Shown here in pieces: positions 8,801 to 16,079 of a stretch of 40,384 nucleotides of DNA (position 1 is its first letter; each line of letters begins with the position of its first letter). The DNA is from an uncultured Candidatus Saccharibacteria bacterium (GTDB lineage Bacteria > Patescibacteriota > Saccharimonadia > Saccharimonadales > Saccharimonadaceae). The notes below the pieces were generated by a model. That model did not search any database, had not been told where the DNA came from, and was given only the letters and a program-made list of their open reading frames with translations. The position numbers and the translations under genes were made by a program. The stretch lies in contig CAMUOM010000005.1 of assembly GCA_947090635.1 (NCBI GenBank), positions 1 to 40,384 of the forward strand, given 5' to 3'.

Positions 8801-10114
8801 ATGGAACAACAAACAGTACGCTGGTCACAGCCAGTGAAGCAAATGGGGGTTACGGACGACGAGACCGGTTGGTCGAAGTTGTCGGTCATTATTCCGGTGC
8901 TCGCGGCACTGTCGGCCATCTTTTTGATAGTTTTGTTTTGCAACAACGGTGGTATTGTCAATTCCAGCAAGCCGGTGACAGCTTCACAGGCATTCAACGC
9001 TCGCAGCGTGTGGTTCCGTTACGCTAGCAACGCCATTGGTAAGGATGTTAAAGTGACTGAGATTCTTGAATTTGACGGCAAAGGTAATGTCACCGCCTAC
9101 CACATGCCGAGCGGCATTAAGTTTGCCAGTCTACGCAGCATCAAGGGCGACGCCATAATCGACTTTGCCAAGCAGCAAGACCGCAAGGCCTTTATGGCTA
9201 GCAAAGAAGAGGCGGTGGAGCGCGTTTACGACAAGCAAGCTAGCGCTTTATATGAGAAGTTGCAGCGTGAGTATGATAAGAAAACTTATGAGTCGGCGCT
9301 CGCGGCGAACGTGGACGGTGGTGGTAAAAAGTCACTGAGTTCAAAGGCAAGTAGTGATAACACCACCAGCAACGACAAGACACAAGCCGGCGGCGAGCAT
9401 GATTCAGTTAGTCCAAACAGCCCGAACGGCGCAAACAATCCAAGCAACCCGAACCACCCAGCAACCATCGACGGCGCGAATGCTACCAGCGATAAAGACC
9501 ATGATGCTACTACTACCACCACTACAGTCACTACCGCCAGCGCCGCCAGCCGTATTGCTAAAAGCGAGTCCAAGCTGCGTGCTTGGTATGAACTTAAGAT
9601 AAAGGTGGCAAAGCTGCGGCTTGAAGTGAGCAAGCTGATGCAGCGTAAGTTGGATGTCATCGCCTACCATGCACCGAAGCCAACACGGTTTGTCTTAAAG
9701 GCAGACACAGACAACATTGGCGCGCCAGTTAAAGCGGAAACTCTGTGGTATGATTCAGAGGTGTACCGCGTGAAGGGCTTGGCCAAGTTGAAGTTTGATG
9801 ATAAGGATATTGAGCGTGCCGTCAAGGCTGGCACGAGCGTGGCTGGCTACTTGGCGAATTTAGAGAAGAGGTGGTCGGACCCAGAATTTGGCTTAAACAA
9901 CTCCGATATCAGCAGCCACGATGACCGCCCACTCTGGGAGCGCATCTCCTACCACATTAACCGCACCGAGTTGCCGCTGATACCAAACGCCAAACAGCCA
10001 ATTTATGACATGTGGTTTGCGGGCTTTGGCCGCCTCGTGTTGCGCGTGGGTGTGCAGTCAGCTGGGTTTATGCTTGACCCAGTCAACACTAGGGCTATCG
10101 ACAACAAGAATTAA
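8801..10114 (+). CDS. Membrane-anchored protein (paralog 2)
   Basis: 437 aa, function unknown, a diverged tandem paralog of the preceding gene. A short N-terminus without the Lys/Asp repeats is followed by one membrane helix at about residues 27-47, then the shared extracytoplasmic domain. That domain carries an insertion of about 80 residues rich in Ser, Asn, Pro and Thr near residues 175-255 (9325-9560), absent from paralog 1. The closing block RPLWER-YDMWF-SAGFMLD is retained. The start lacks a ribosome binding site; the leader is A/T rich. Its stop lies 18 bp from the convergent end of the DUF4236 gene. The pair probably encodes surface proteins specific to the lineage. Confidence 0.85.
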   Translation: MEQQTVRWSQPVKQMGVTDDETGWSKLSVIIPVLAALSAIFLIVLFCNNGGIVNSSKPVTASQAFNARSVWFRYASNAIGKDVKVTEILEFDGKGNVTAYHMPSGIKFASLRSIKGDAIIDFAKQQDRKAFMASKEEAVERVYDKQASALYEKLQREYDKKTYESALAANVDGGGKKSLSSKASSDNTTSNDKTQAGGEHDSVSPNSPNGANNPSNPNHPATIDGANATSDKDHDATTTTTTVTTASAASRIAKSESKLRAWYELKIKVAKLRLEVSKLMQRKLDVIAYHAPKPTRFVLKADTDNIGAPVKAETLWYDSEVYRVKGLAKLKFDDKDIERAVKAGTSVAGYLANLEKRWSDPEFGLNNSDISSHDDRPLWERISYHINRTELPLIPNAKQPIYDMWFAGFGRLVLRVGVQSAGFMLDPVNTRAIDNKN

Positions 10115-10132
10115 TTGTGGATTAACTGTTGC

Positions 10133-11200
10133 CTATTTGCTGCCAGTGGCGGTGGCACTAGGCTCGGCTTTGGTGCGCTGTTCGGCTTCAAGCTTGTCGG
10201 TGGTTTCCTTGAGGTAAAACACCGGCAACATACTTGAGGTGATTAATTCGATGTGAAGCCGGTTGTCGGAGCGCGTGCTGAAAGTGATTTTGCCGTATTG
10301 GTAAATTGGCGCGTCGCCGAGACGTTTCACCTCCATTGCGTCGCGAATTTGTTTATGTTCAATCTGCGTGATGAGCTCGGCGTTAATTTCTAAATCGCTG
10401 TACGGAATGAAGCCGGCGTAACGATTTGCCTTGCTGCTGCCGTCCATGACGACAAAGATGATGTCGGGCATAAAGTAGAGAGTAGCGCCGCCTACTGACA
10501 GACCCATTGGCTTGCCCGACATGCGCATGTAGTATGGCAGCTTTTGGGTGGTAAAGGCGTCGTCGCGGTTGGCCACGTGCTCGGATTCGCACTTGTCGGG
10601 CGGTAGGTCCATGCGCGACTTGATACACCACAGTGCCGAGCAGTAGCTAAGCTTCTGCCAGAGCGTTTTAATTAAGTCGTAGCCAATGGGGTCGACGACA
10701 GGCGCGTCGCGCAATTTGATATGCGGCATGTAGTTAAAATAGCAGATGCCGAAGAGGGCTATGAACGCCACAATTAACGCTGGTGGGAAGAACGCCGTGG
10801 TAATAAATGAGATCAGTAAAACACATGTGCAAGTGTAGATGGCGCGCTGAATGCGAGGGACTTGCTTAACGATAGCTAGCCGCTCGGGGTCGTCGGGCTG
10901 GCAGGCCTTGATGTCGAGCGAATAGGCGCTAATAGTCGGAATTAGTGCTGCTGCGTCTTCACTACTAACTTCATTGCCGGCTTCATTAGCGTTACGCCGC
11001 GCCGCCGACCTACGTTTATGACTATAGGCCGTATATGCTAGGCCGGTGCCAATTAGCGCCATGGTAGCGCGCCGTCGCCCATTGCCTGAGGCGCTATAAG
11101 AGAATCCGTGCCCGCTCGCGCTGACGCCGATGCCTGATTTACTGATATTGACGCGTGAGTGCCTGCTGAGGTTGAAGCTTTTGTGAAATCTTAATCCCAT
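10133..11200 (-). CDS. DUF4236 domain membrane protein
   Basis: 355 aa. The N-terminus (MGLRFHKSFNLSRHSRVNIS followed by KSGIGVSASGHGFSYSASG) is the DUF4236 motif, a short glycine-rich region of unknown function found at the N-terminus of many bacterial proteins. A basic stretch follows, then two membrane helices at about residues 122-160. The C-terminal 190 residues are soluble and unrecognised. A minus-strand GGAGGAAT ribosome binding site precedes the ATG, and TGTTATAAT (minus) lies about 35 nt upstream, so this gene has a normal leader. Confidence 0.75.
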   Translation of the reverse strand: MGLRFHKSFNLSRHSRVNISKSGIGVSASGHGFSYSASGNGRRRATMALIGTGLAYTAYSHKRRSAARRNANEAGNEVSSEDAAALIPTISAYSLDIKACQPDDPERLAIVKQVPRIQRAIYTCTCVLLISFITTAFFPPALIVAFIALFGICYFNYMPHIKLRDAPVVDPIGYDLIKTLWQKLSYCSALWCIKSRMDLPPDKCESEHVANRDDAFTTQKLPYYMRMSGKPMGLSVGGATLYFMPDIIFVVMDGSSKANRYAGFIPYSDLEINAELITQIEHKQIRDAMEVKRLGDAPIYQYGKITFSTRSDNRLHIELITSSMLPVFYLKETTDKLEAEQRTKAEPSATATGSK

Positions 11201-11235
11201 ATTCCTCCAATTAAGTTTATACTTAAATTATAACA

Positions 11236-12468
11236 CTAACCTTGACGGAGGCGAAGGCGTTGCCAGATGTCGCGGACACCGCGGTGGCAAATGAGGTAGC
11301 GCGTGGCGTAGTCGAGAGCGATGCCTGCTGCCACCCAGTAAAGAGCGTACGGTTGCGTGATAGCCCAAGCAAAGACGGCCACGCGGACGAGCCCGCCGCC
11401 GATGGCGCTGAAGATGGTGACCTTAGTACGGGCTTGTGAGACGCAGAGTGTGAGCTGGACGCGGTAGAAGTACTCCACGAGCGAGGCAATCACAAAGAAC
11501 ACGACAACCGGCCATGTAGCTTCTAGAGGCACTGACCCGTGAACCAATAAGAGGTAGACGGCGCTAAAGCCGGCGGTAAACAGCAGTGTGAGCCAGAAGC
11601 GTCGTCGCGCGGTGAGGCGGCAGTGGCGGGCTTGCCCGATGGCGGACTTAAACTGGTTGATTTTACTAAACAGTGTGACCATAAAGGCGTTGTTGACAAT
11701 CTCTACCCCTTGGCTAACACTAAAGCAGACGGTAAAAATGGCGTACTCGGTCGTGCCGAGGCGGCTAATTAGTGCGCCGCTACAGATGTTGGCGAGCTTC
11801 GTAAACAGCCCACTGAAGCCGAGTGGCATGCCGTAACGGAGGGCGTAGCGCATCAGGGCGAAACTTGGCAGGCGCGGTGCTAGGCGCGTCATTGCCATGC
11901 CGGCGAGCGACGACACCAGCCAAGCGCCGATGATGGAATAATAGAGCGCGGTGAGGTCGTGGAGTGTGAAGAAGATAATGCTGTCCGCCACAATTAGGGT
12001 GGCGCAAAAGATGGCGACGGCGCGGTTGTATTGCTTGATTTGTCCGCGGAGCTGCGCGAATTCAAGTACGGCGTCACTCATGGCGTGCGCGGTGGAGTAA
12101 ATGACATAGAGTCCGAGTAGGCTCATGAGGAGCTGCGACTGGTCAGGCGCGAGGGCGAAGATATGGGCAATCGGTGCTCGCAAGGCGTAGACAATCAAGC
12201 CGACCACGAGGCTGGAAATGAAATTTAGCGTGAGATGTGCGCCCTCTTGACTGCGCTTGACGCGGTAAGAGTAGACCCCGAGCCGTCCGATGGCCTGTGA
12301 AATGGTGTCGACGAGTGCGAAGCTACCACTGACCACGACGGCGTTGATGCTGATGGCATTATCAAAGATGTCATCCACGCGGTCGGACAGGCCGATGAAC
12401 ACGAAGCTCAGCAGTGTAATCACAAACGCCCATTGGTCGGCAGTGAGGAGTCTTTTTATTTTAAGCAT
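11236..12468 (-). CDS. MATE/MOP-superfamily transporter or flippase
   Basis: 410 aa with about 12 hydrophobic segments and short loops, the layout of the MOP superfamily (MATE multidrug exporters and Wzx-type flippases). Internal two-fold spacing, a GMPLGFSGLFTKLAN block in the middle and repeated small-residue helices favour this family; the substrate cannot be assigned. The ATG lies 7 nt after a minus-strand extended -10 (TGCTACAAT, 12476-12484), so the mRNA is probably leaderless. The neighbour at 12560 may belong to the same locus. Confidence 0.7.
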   Translation of the reverse strand: MLKIKRLLTADQWAFVITLLSFVFIGLSDRVDDIFDNAISINAVVVSGSFALVDTISQAIGRLGVYSYRVKRSQEGAHLTLNFISSLVVGLIVYALRAPIAHIFALAPDQSQLLMSLLGLYVIYSTAHAMSDAVLEFAQLRGQIKQYNRAVAIFCATLIVADSIIFFTLHDLTALYYSIIGAWLVSSLAGMAMTRLAPRLPSFALMRYALRYGMPLGFSGLFTKLANICSGALISRLGTTEYAIFTVCFSVSQGVEIVNNAFMVTLFSKINQFKSAIGQARHCRLTARRRFWLTLLFTAGFSAVYLLLVHGSVPLEATWPVVVFFVIASLVEYFYRVQLTLCVSQARTKVTIFSAIGGGLVRVAVFAWAITQPYALYWVAAGIALDYATRYLICHRGVRDIWQRLRLRQG

Positions 12469-12475
12469 TACCTAT

Positions 12476-12484
12476 ATTGTAGCA
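12476..12484 (-). promoter_or_regulatory. Extended -10 giving a leaderless start
   Basis: Minus-strand TGCTACAAT ends 7 nt before the ATG of the MATE-like gene, so transcription should begin at or next to the start codon. Confidence 0.6.
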
Positions 12485-12559
12485 CAAAGCGCTCCGGTTT
12501 GCTGGCTGCGCGGAATAATTGCCCTGCTATGGTTTGCGCTTGGCAACTGAGGCAACTAC

Positions 12560-12913
12560 TTATAAAACAAAGCCGATTGGTAAGCACCAGCTGAGGGCGA
12601 GTGAGACGATAAGAAGACCGCTCTCCACTACGCGAAGCCGGCGAGAGTGCTCGACGACTACAAAAATCAGCCCAAGGACGAAGCCGACTGGCAGCGCCCG
12701 TGCGCCGCGGAAGTGGCCATCGATGCCAATCCAAACAAGCCCAATGAGGCACAGTAAGCAAAGTTTGAGTAGCTTGTAGGCGTAAATCAGCTGGTTTTTG
12801 TGGAGTTCGCGGTCAAGGTTGCGCCAGCTAAACATTGGTTGCCGTGTGACGGCGCGGCCACGCCCACGTGAGGTGCGCTTTTTTAGCCAGACTCGATTTG
12901 TTTGTTTAACCAT
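12560..12913 (-). CDS. Small basic membrane protein
   Basis: 117 aa, unrecognised. A strongly basic N-terminus (about residues 1-45, many Arg/Lys) is followed by three hydrophobic segments (about 47-63, 73-88, 97-115). Minus-strand TACAAT at 12924-12929 lies 10 nt upstream of the ATG, giving a leader of only a few nt and no ribosome binding site. Short ORFs on both strands overlap it; this one is preferred for its promoter and membrane-protein composition. Confidence 0.5.
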   Translation of the reverse strand: MVKQTNRVWLKKRTSRGRGRAVTRQPMFSWRNLDRELHKNQLIYAYKLLKLCLLCLIGLVWIGIDGHFRGARALPVGFVLGLIFVVVEHSRRLRVVESGLLIVSLALSWCLPIGFVL

Positions 12914-13010
12914 TAGTGCTTTTATTGTACCCCTCTGCCCGCCGCTGCGTCAAGTTGCGCTTAAGACGAGCCGGTCTGCTCTGCCCGTCTATGTGGCAAA
13001 GTGGGTAATT

Positions 13011-13037
13011 AAAAGCCACCTGCTAGAGGTGGCTTTT
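13011..13037. terminator. Bidirectional hairpin terminator after rpsJ
   Basis: A 10-bp perfect stem (13011-13020 with 13028-13037) and a 7-nt loop. T-rich on both strands; placed 22 bp after the rpsJ stop, so rpsJ is monocistronic. Confidence 0.85.
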
Positions 13038-13058
13038 ATGATTGTGGGTAAACCCGAA

Positions 13059-13376
13059 TTACATGCGGATTTCGGCATCAACGCCGGCTGGCAATGATAG
13101 GTTCTGAAGGCTATCAATGGTCTTTGGCTTGGCGTCAACGATGTCAATCAAGCGCTTGTGGACGCGCATTTCAAATGCTTCACCACCCTTCTTGTAGACG
13201 TGAGGTGATTTTACTACGGTGAAGGTGCTGCGCTTCACTGGTAGAGGCACTGGCCCGATGATGTTGGCGCCGCTGCGAAGTGCGGTCTCAACAATTTGCT
13301 TAGCGGCGGCGTCAATGACGCGGCTGTCGTAAGCCTTAAGTTTAATCCGAATCTTTGGTACTGAAATTTCAGCCAT
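13059..13376 (-). CDS. rpsJ: 30S ribosomal protein S10
   Basis: 105 aa, normal length. S10 is a small-subunit head protein that also takes part in NusB antitermination. It is recognised from IRIKLKAYDSRVIDAAAKQI, GPVPLPVK and KSPHVYKK, followed by FEMRVHKRLIDI. Normally rpsJ opens the long S10 operon; here it stands alone behind tuf, with its own consensus promoter (13454-13482) and terminator (13011-13037). Downstream lie membrane protein genes rather than rplC. Confidence 0.97.
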   Translation of the reverse strand: MAEISVPKIRIKLKAYDSRVIDAAAKQIVETALRSGANIIGPVPLPVKRSTFTVVKSPHVYKKGGEAFEMRVHKRLIDIVDAKPKTIDSLQNLSLPAGVDAEIRM

Positions 13377-13453
13377 GGATATTTACCTTTCTCCTCTGAT
13401 GAGGGTGACGCAATCTCTATCGAGTTACCGTCACAATTAAGTTTAACGTTATT

Positions 13454-13482
13454 ATTATAAAGCCAAAATCGCTGGCTGTCAA
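13454..13482 (-). promoter_or_regulatory. Consensus sigma-70 promoter of rpsJ
   Basis: Minus strand: perfect TTGACA (13477-13482), a 17-bp spacer, perfect TATAAT (13454-13459). The leader to the rpsJ ATG is about 70 nt. Confidence 0.9.
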
Positions 13483-13516
13483 TAACTTTGCCCCATATCT
13501 ACGTAGACAAACAAAA

Positions 13517-13536
13517 CACCCCGCCGCAGCGGGGTG
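13517..13536 (-). terminator. Terminator of tuf
   Basis: GC-rich 8-bp stem (13517-13524 with 13529-13536) and a 4-nt loop, followed on the minus strand by TTTTGTTTG. It separates tuf from rpsJ. Confidence 0.88.
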
Positions 13537-13555
13537 AAAGTTAATTTAGGCTAAA

Positions 13556-14737
13556 TTACTTAACGATTTCAGTAACCTGACCAGCACCAACGGTGCGGCC
13601 ACCTTCACGAATAGCGAAGGTTAGACCCTTCTCCATAGCAACTGGAGCTTGGAGCTTAACTTCAAACTGGACGTTATCGCCTGGCATAACCATTTCCTTG
13701 TCCTTTGGTAGTTCAACCTCACCAGTGACATCAGTGGTGCGGAAGTAGAACTGTGGCTTGTAGCCCTGAGTAAATGGTGTATGGCGACCGCCTTCTTCCT
13801 TGGTCAAAATGTAAACCTGACCCTTGAACTCGGTGTGTGGAGTAATGGTGCCTGGCTTAGCAATAACCTGACCGCGCTCGATATCGGTACGGTCAATACC
13901 ACGAAGCAAGATACCAGCGTTATCACCGGCTTCACCTTCGGTCAAAGTCTTCTTGAAGGCCTCAATACCAGTAACAACTGACTTCTGAGTTGGGCGCAAG
14001 CCGACGATTTCGACTTCATCGTTCATGTGAATAACACCCTGCTCAATACGACCGGTGGCAACAGTACCACGACCCTTAATTGAGAAGACGTCCTCAACTG
14101 GCATTAGGAATGGCTTGTCGAGATCGCGCTTTGGTTCTGGGAAGTACTCGTCCATCGCGTTGACAAGTTCCATAATGTGATCAGCTTCAGTAGCATCACC
14201 TTCTAGGGCCTTCAAAGCTGAACCCTTGATGATTGGGCAATCGCCGTCAAAGCCGTTCTTCTTAAGAAGGTCACGTACATCTTCTTCTACAATCTCAACT
14301 AGGTCTGGATCGGCCTGGTCCATCTTGTTTAGGAAGACCAAAATCTTTGGCACACCAACCTGGTGAGCAAGAAGTACGTGTTCCTTGGTCTGTGGCATCA
14401 CGCCATCAGCAGCTGAAACTACCAAAATAGCACCATCAACCTGTGCAGCACCGGTAATCATGTTCTTGACATAGTCGGCGTGCCCTGGCATATCGACGTG
14501 AGCGTAGTGACGCTTTGGTGATTCATACTCCTGGTGTGAAGTTGCAATTGTAATACCACGCTGTCGCTCTTCTGGGGCGTTGTCGATCTGGTCGTAAGCG
14601 ACTGGCTTGTTAATGTCGCTTGGAAGACGATCGGCAAGAACCTTGGTGATAGCAGCAGTCAAGGTAGTCTTACCATGGTCAACGTGACCCATGGTACCAA
14701 CGTTGACATGCGGTTTAGTGCGTTGAAATTCTGCCAT
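13556..14737 (-). CDS. tuf: Elongation factor Tu
   Basis: 393 aa, full length. This GTPase delivers aminoacyl-tRNA to the ribosome. Visible are the P-loop GHVDHGKTTL near residue 18, the switch I region ERQRGITIAT, DMPGHADYVKNMITG (G3), NKMD (G4), GSALKALEG (G5), and the complete domains II and III ending GGRTVGAGQVTEI. G3 reads DMPGH where most bacteria have DCPGH, and NKMD replaces the common NKCD. Flanked by its own promoter and terminator, so monocistronic. A minus-strand AAGGAGAA precedes the ATG. Confidence 0.99.
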   Translation of the reverse strand: MAEFQRTKPHVNVGTMGHVDHGKTTLTAAITKVLADRLPSDINKPVAYDQIDNAPEERQRGITIATSHQEYESPKRHYAHVDMPGHADYVKNMITGAAQVDGAILVVSAADGVMPQTKEHVLLAHQVGVPKILVFLNKMDQADPDLVEIVEEDVRDLLKKNGFDGDCPIIKGSALKALEGDATEADHIMELVNAMDEYFPEPKRDLDKPFLMPVEDVFSIKGRGTVATGRIEQGVIHMNDEVEIVGLRPTQKSVVTGIEAFKKTLTEGEAGDNAGILLRGIDRTDIERGQVIAKPGTITPHTEFKGQVYILTKEEGGRHTPFTQGYKPQFYFRTTDVTGEVELPKDKEMVMPGDNVQFEVKLQAPVAMEKGLTFAIREGGRTVGAGQVTEIVK

Positions 14738-14775
14738 GTTTCTCCTTTATATAAATTAATTAGTATCGCGCTCTA

Positions 14776-14795
14776 GCGATGCGACATTACATCGC
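14776..14795 (-). other. Hairpin in the tuf leader
   Basis: GCGATG (14776-14781) pairs with CATCGC (14790-14795) around an 8-nt loop within the roughly 70-nt tuf 5' leader. It could be structural or regulatory; no known element is recognised. Confidence 0.4.
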
Positions 14796-14815
14796 CTCGG
14801 CCACGCTTAGTATAT

Positions 14816-14844
14816 ATTTTAGCAACAAACACTAAAGTTTGCAA
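14816..14844 (-). promoter_or_regulatory. Promoter of tuf
   Basis: Minus strand: TTGCAA (14839-14844), a 17-bp spacer, TAAAAT (14816-14821). Spacing is ideal, the -35 is imperfect. Confidence 0.65.
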
Positions 14845-14861
14845 CAATAAAATGGAACCAA

Positions 14862-14886
14862 AAACACCCCCGCAGCGGGGGTGTTT
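14862..14886 (-). terminator. Terminator of rplJ-rplL
   Basis: An 11-bp perfect stem (14862-14872 with 14876-14886) and a 3-nt loop, with a T run on the minus strand, 33 bp past the rplL stop. Confidence 0.92.
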
Positions 14887-14918
14887 GGTTAACAATTCGT
14901 TGGGTCAAAACAGAACAA

Positions 14919-15293
14919 CTAGGCTAATTCGACTTTAGCACCAGCGTCTTCTAGGGTCTTCTTGGCAGCTTCAGCTTCGTCCTTAGAGACCTTCTCCTTG
15001 ATGACGGCAGGAGCTTCCTCGACTAGCTTCTTGGCATCGCCAAGACCCAAGCCGGTGATTTCCTTGACAGCCTTGATGACGGCAACCTTCTGGCTACCAG
15101 CATCAACTAGCTTAACGTCAAATTCGGTCTTTTCTTCTGCAGCGGCAGCACCGTCAGCAGGAGCAGCGGCTACAGCAACAGCGGCAGCAGCTGGTTCAAT
15201 GCCGTACTCATCCTTAAGTACGTTCTTTAGTTCGTTGACTTCTAGAACAGTCAACTTGGTTAGCTCTTCAGCTAATTTCTTTACATCAGCCAT
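14919..15293 (-). CDS. rplL: 50S ribosomal protein L7/L12
   Basis: 124 aa. This stalk protein recruits translational GTPases. It has the N-terminal dimerisation helix (LAEELTKLTVLEVNELKNVL), the Ala-rich hinge, and the C-terminal domain FDVKLVDAGSQKVAVIKAVK, then GLGLGDAKKLVEEAP. Transcribed with rplJ, 56 bp downstream of it, and ended by the terminator at 14862-14886. Confidence 0.98.
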   Translation of the reverse strand: MADVKKLAEELTKLTVLEVNELKNVLKDEYGIEPAAAAVAVAAAPADGAAAAEEKTEFDVKLVDAGSQKVAVIKAVKEITGLGLGDAKKLVEEAPAVIKEKVSKDEAEAAKKTLEDAGAKVELA

Positions 15294-15349
15294 GTGATAT
15301 TCTCCTTAAATTAATGATTAACAAATATTAAATGTATTGGTTGCAAAAC

Positions 15350-15871
15350 CTAGGCAGCATGGTCGGCGATACCGTCGAGCAAAGCATGCAAGTTGCCAGA
15401 AAGGGCGTTGGTGACGTCGTTGACTGGCGATAGCAACTGAGCCACAGTCTGGGCGATAAGCTCGTTCTTGGTTGGAAGCTTGGCAAGTGCTGTAACTTCC
15501 TCGGTGTTCAAGCTGCTACCCAAATTGTTAAAGGCACCAACTAGCTTGAGTTCTGGATTCTTCTTGGCAAATTCAGCCAAAACCTTAGCTGGTAGAACCT
15601 CGTCATCGGCGCTGATGGCATACAATACTTGGCCCTTCATGGCACTAGTGTCAGTGTCTTTGTAGGCGTCGTGCTGTTGCATCGCAACCCGCATGAGGCG
15701 GTTCTTGGTGACCTTAATGGCCACACCCTGAGCGCGGGCGGCACGGCGTAGCTCTTGAAGAGCTTGTACGGTGACACCGGTGTACTCAGCGAAGGCGACC
15801 ATCTTGGCGCTGTCGAGTGCTTGGTTTAATTCTGCAACCAAAGTTTCCTTTTTACTACGTGAAATAGCCAT
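15350..15871 (-). CDS. rplJ: 50S ribosomal protein L10
   Basis: 173 aa. It is the base of the L7/L12 stalk. Typical N-terminus (SRSKKETLVAELNQALDSAK, then AEYTGVTVQALQELR) with KNRLMRVA, and a C-terminal helix that binds L12 dimers. Preceded by AAGGAGAA and a long leader that matches the L10 autoregulatory element. The rplK-rplA genes that often precede it are not here; a divergent transporter gene lies upstream instead. Confidence 0.97.
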   Translation of the reverse strand: MAISRSKKETLVAELNQALDSAKMVAFAEYTGVTVQALQELRRAARAQGVAIKVTKNRLMRVAMQQHDAYKDTDTSAMKGQVLYAISADDEVLPAKVLAEFAKKNPELKLVGAFNNLGSSLNTEEVTALAKLPTKNELIAQTVAQLLSPVNDVTNALSGNLHALLDGIADHAA

Positions 15872-15990
15872 AATTCTCCTTTGGTTAATTAATATTGACG
15901 ACCCGAATTGTTAAGGTGTCGTTATCGAAGGGTGTATCTCGGTAGCATATTAAGACTAACCGTCTGCCACTGTCTCTGATAACGTTATGA
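15872..15990 (-). ncRNA. L10 leader (autoregulatory 5' UTR of rplJ-rplL)
   Basis: The roughly 115-nt leader between the promoter and rplJ contains, on the minus strand, AGAGACAGTGGCAGACGG, then CTTAATATGCTACCGAG (about 15939-15978). This is the conserved pattern of the L10 leader, in which AGACAG-x-AGG and CTTAAT-CCTGCCGAG halves form the L10(L12)4 binding site. Binding of excess L10 would repress translation of the operon. Confidence 0.75.
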
Positions 15991-15992
15991 CT

Positions 15993-16020
15993 ATTATAAC
16001 AAATTCCCCCGCCCTGTCAA
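15993..16020 (-). promoter_or_regulatory. Promoter of rplJ-rplL
   Basis: Minus strand: perfect TTGACA (16015-16020), a 16-bp G-rich spacer, perfect TATAAT (15993-15998). Confidence 0.88.
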
Positions 16021-16063
16021 GCACTTTGTGGCCGCGCGGGCACTAGTGCTGGCAGCGCGTTTA

Positions 16064-16072
16064 TGCTAAAAT
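16064..16072 (+). promoter_or_regulatory. Extended -10 giving a leaderless start
   Basis: TGCTAAAAT ends 7 nt before the ATG at 16080; the AAGG between them is too close to the predicted +1 to act as a ribosome binding site. Confidence 0.6.
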
Positions 16073-16079
16073 AAAGGTA

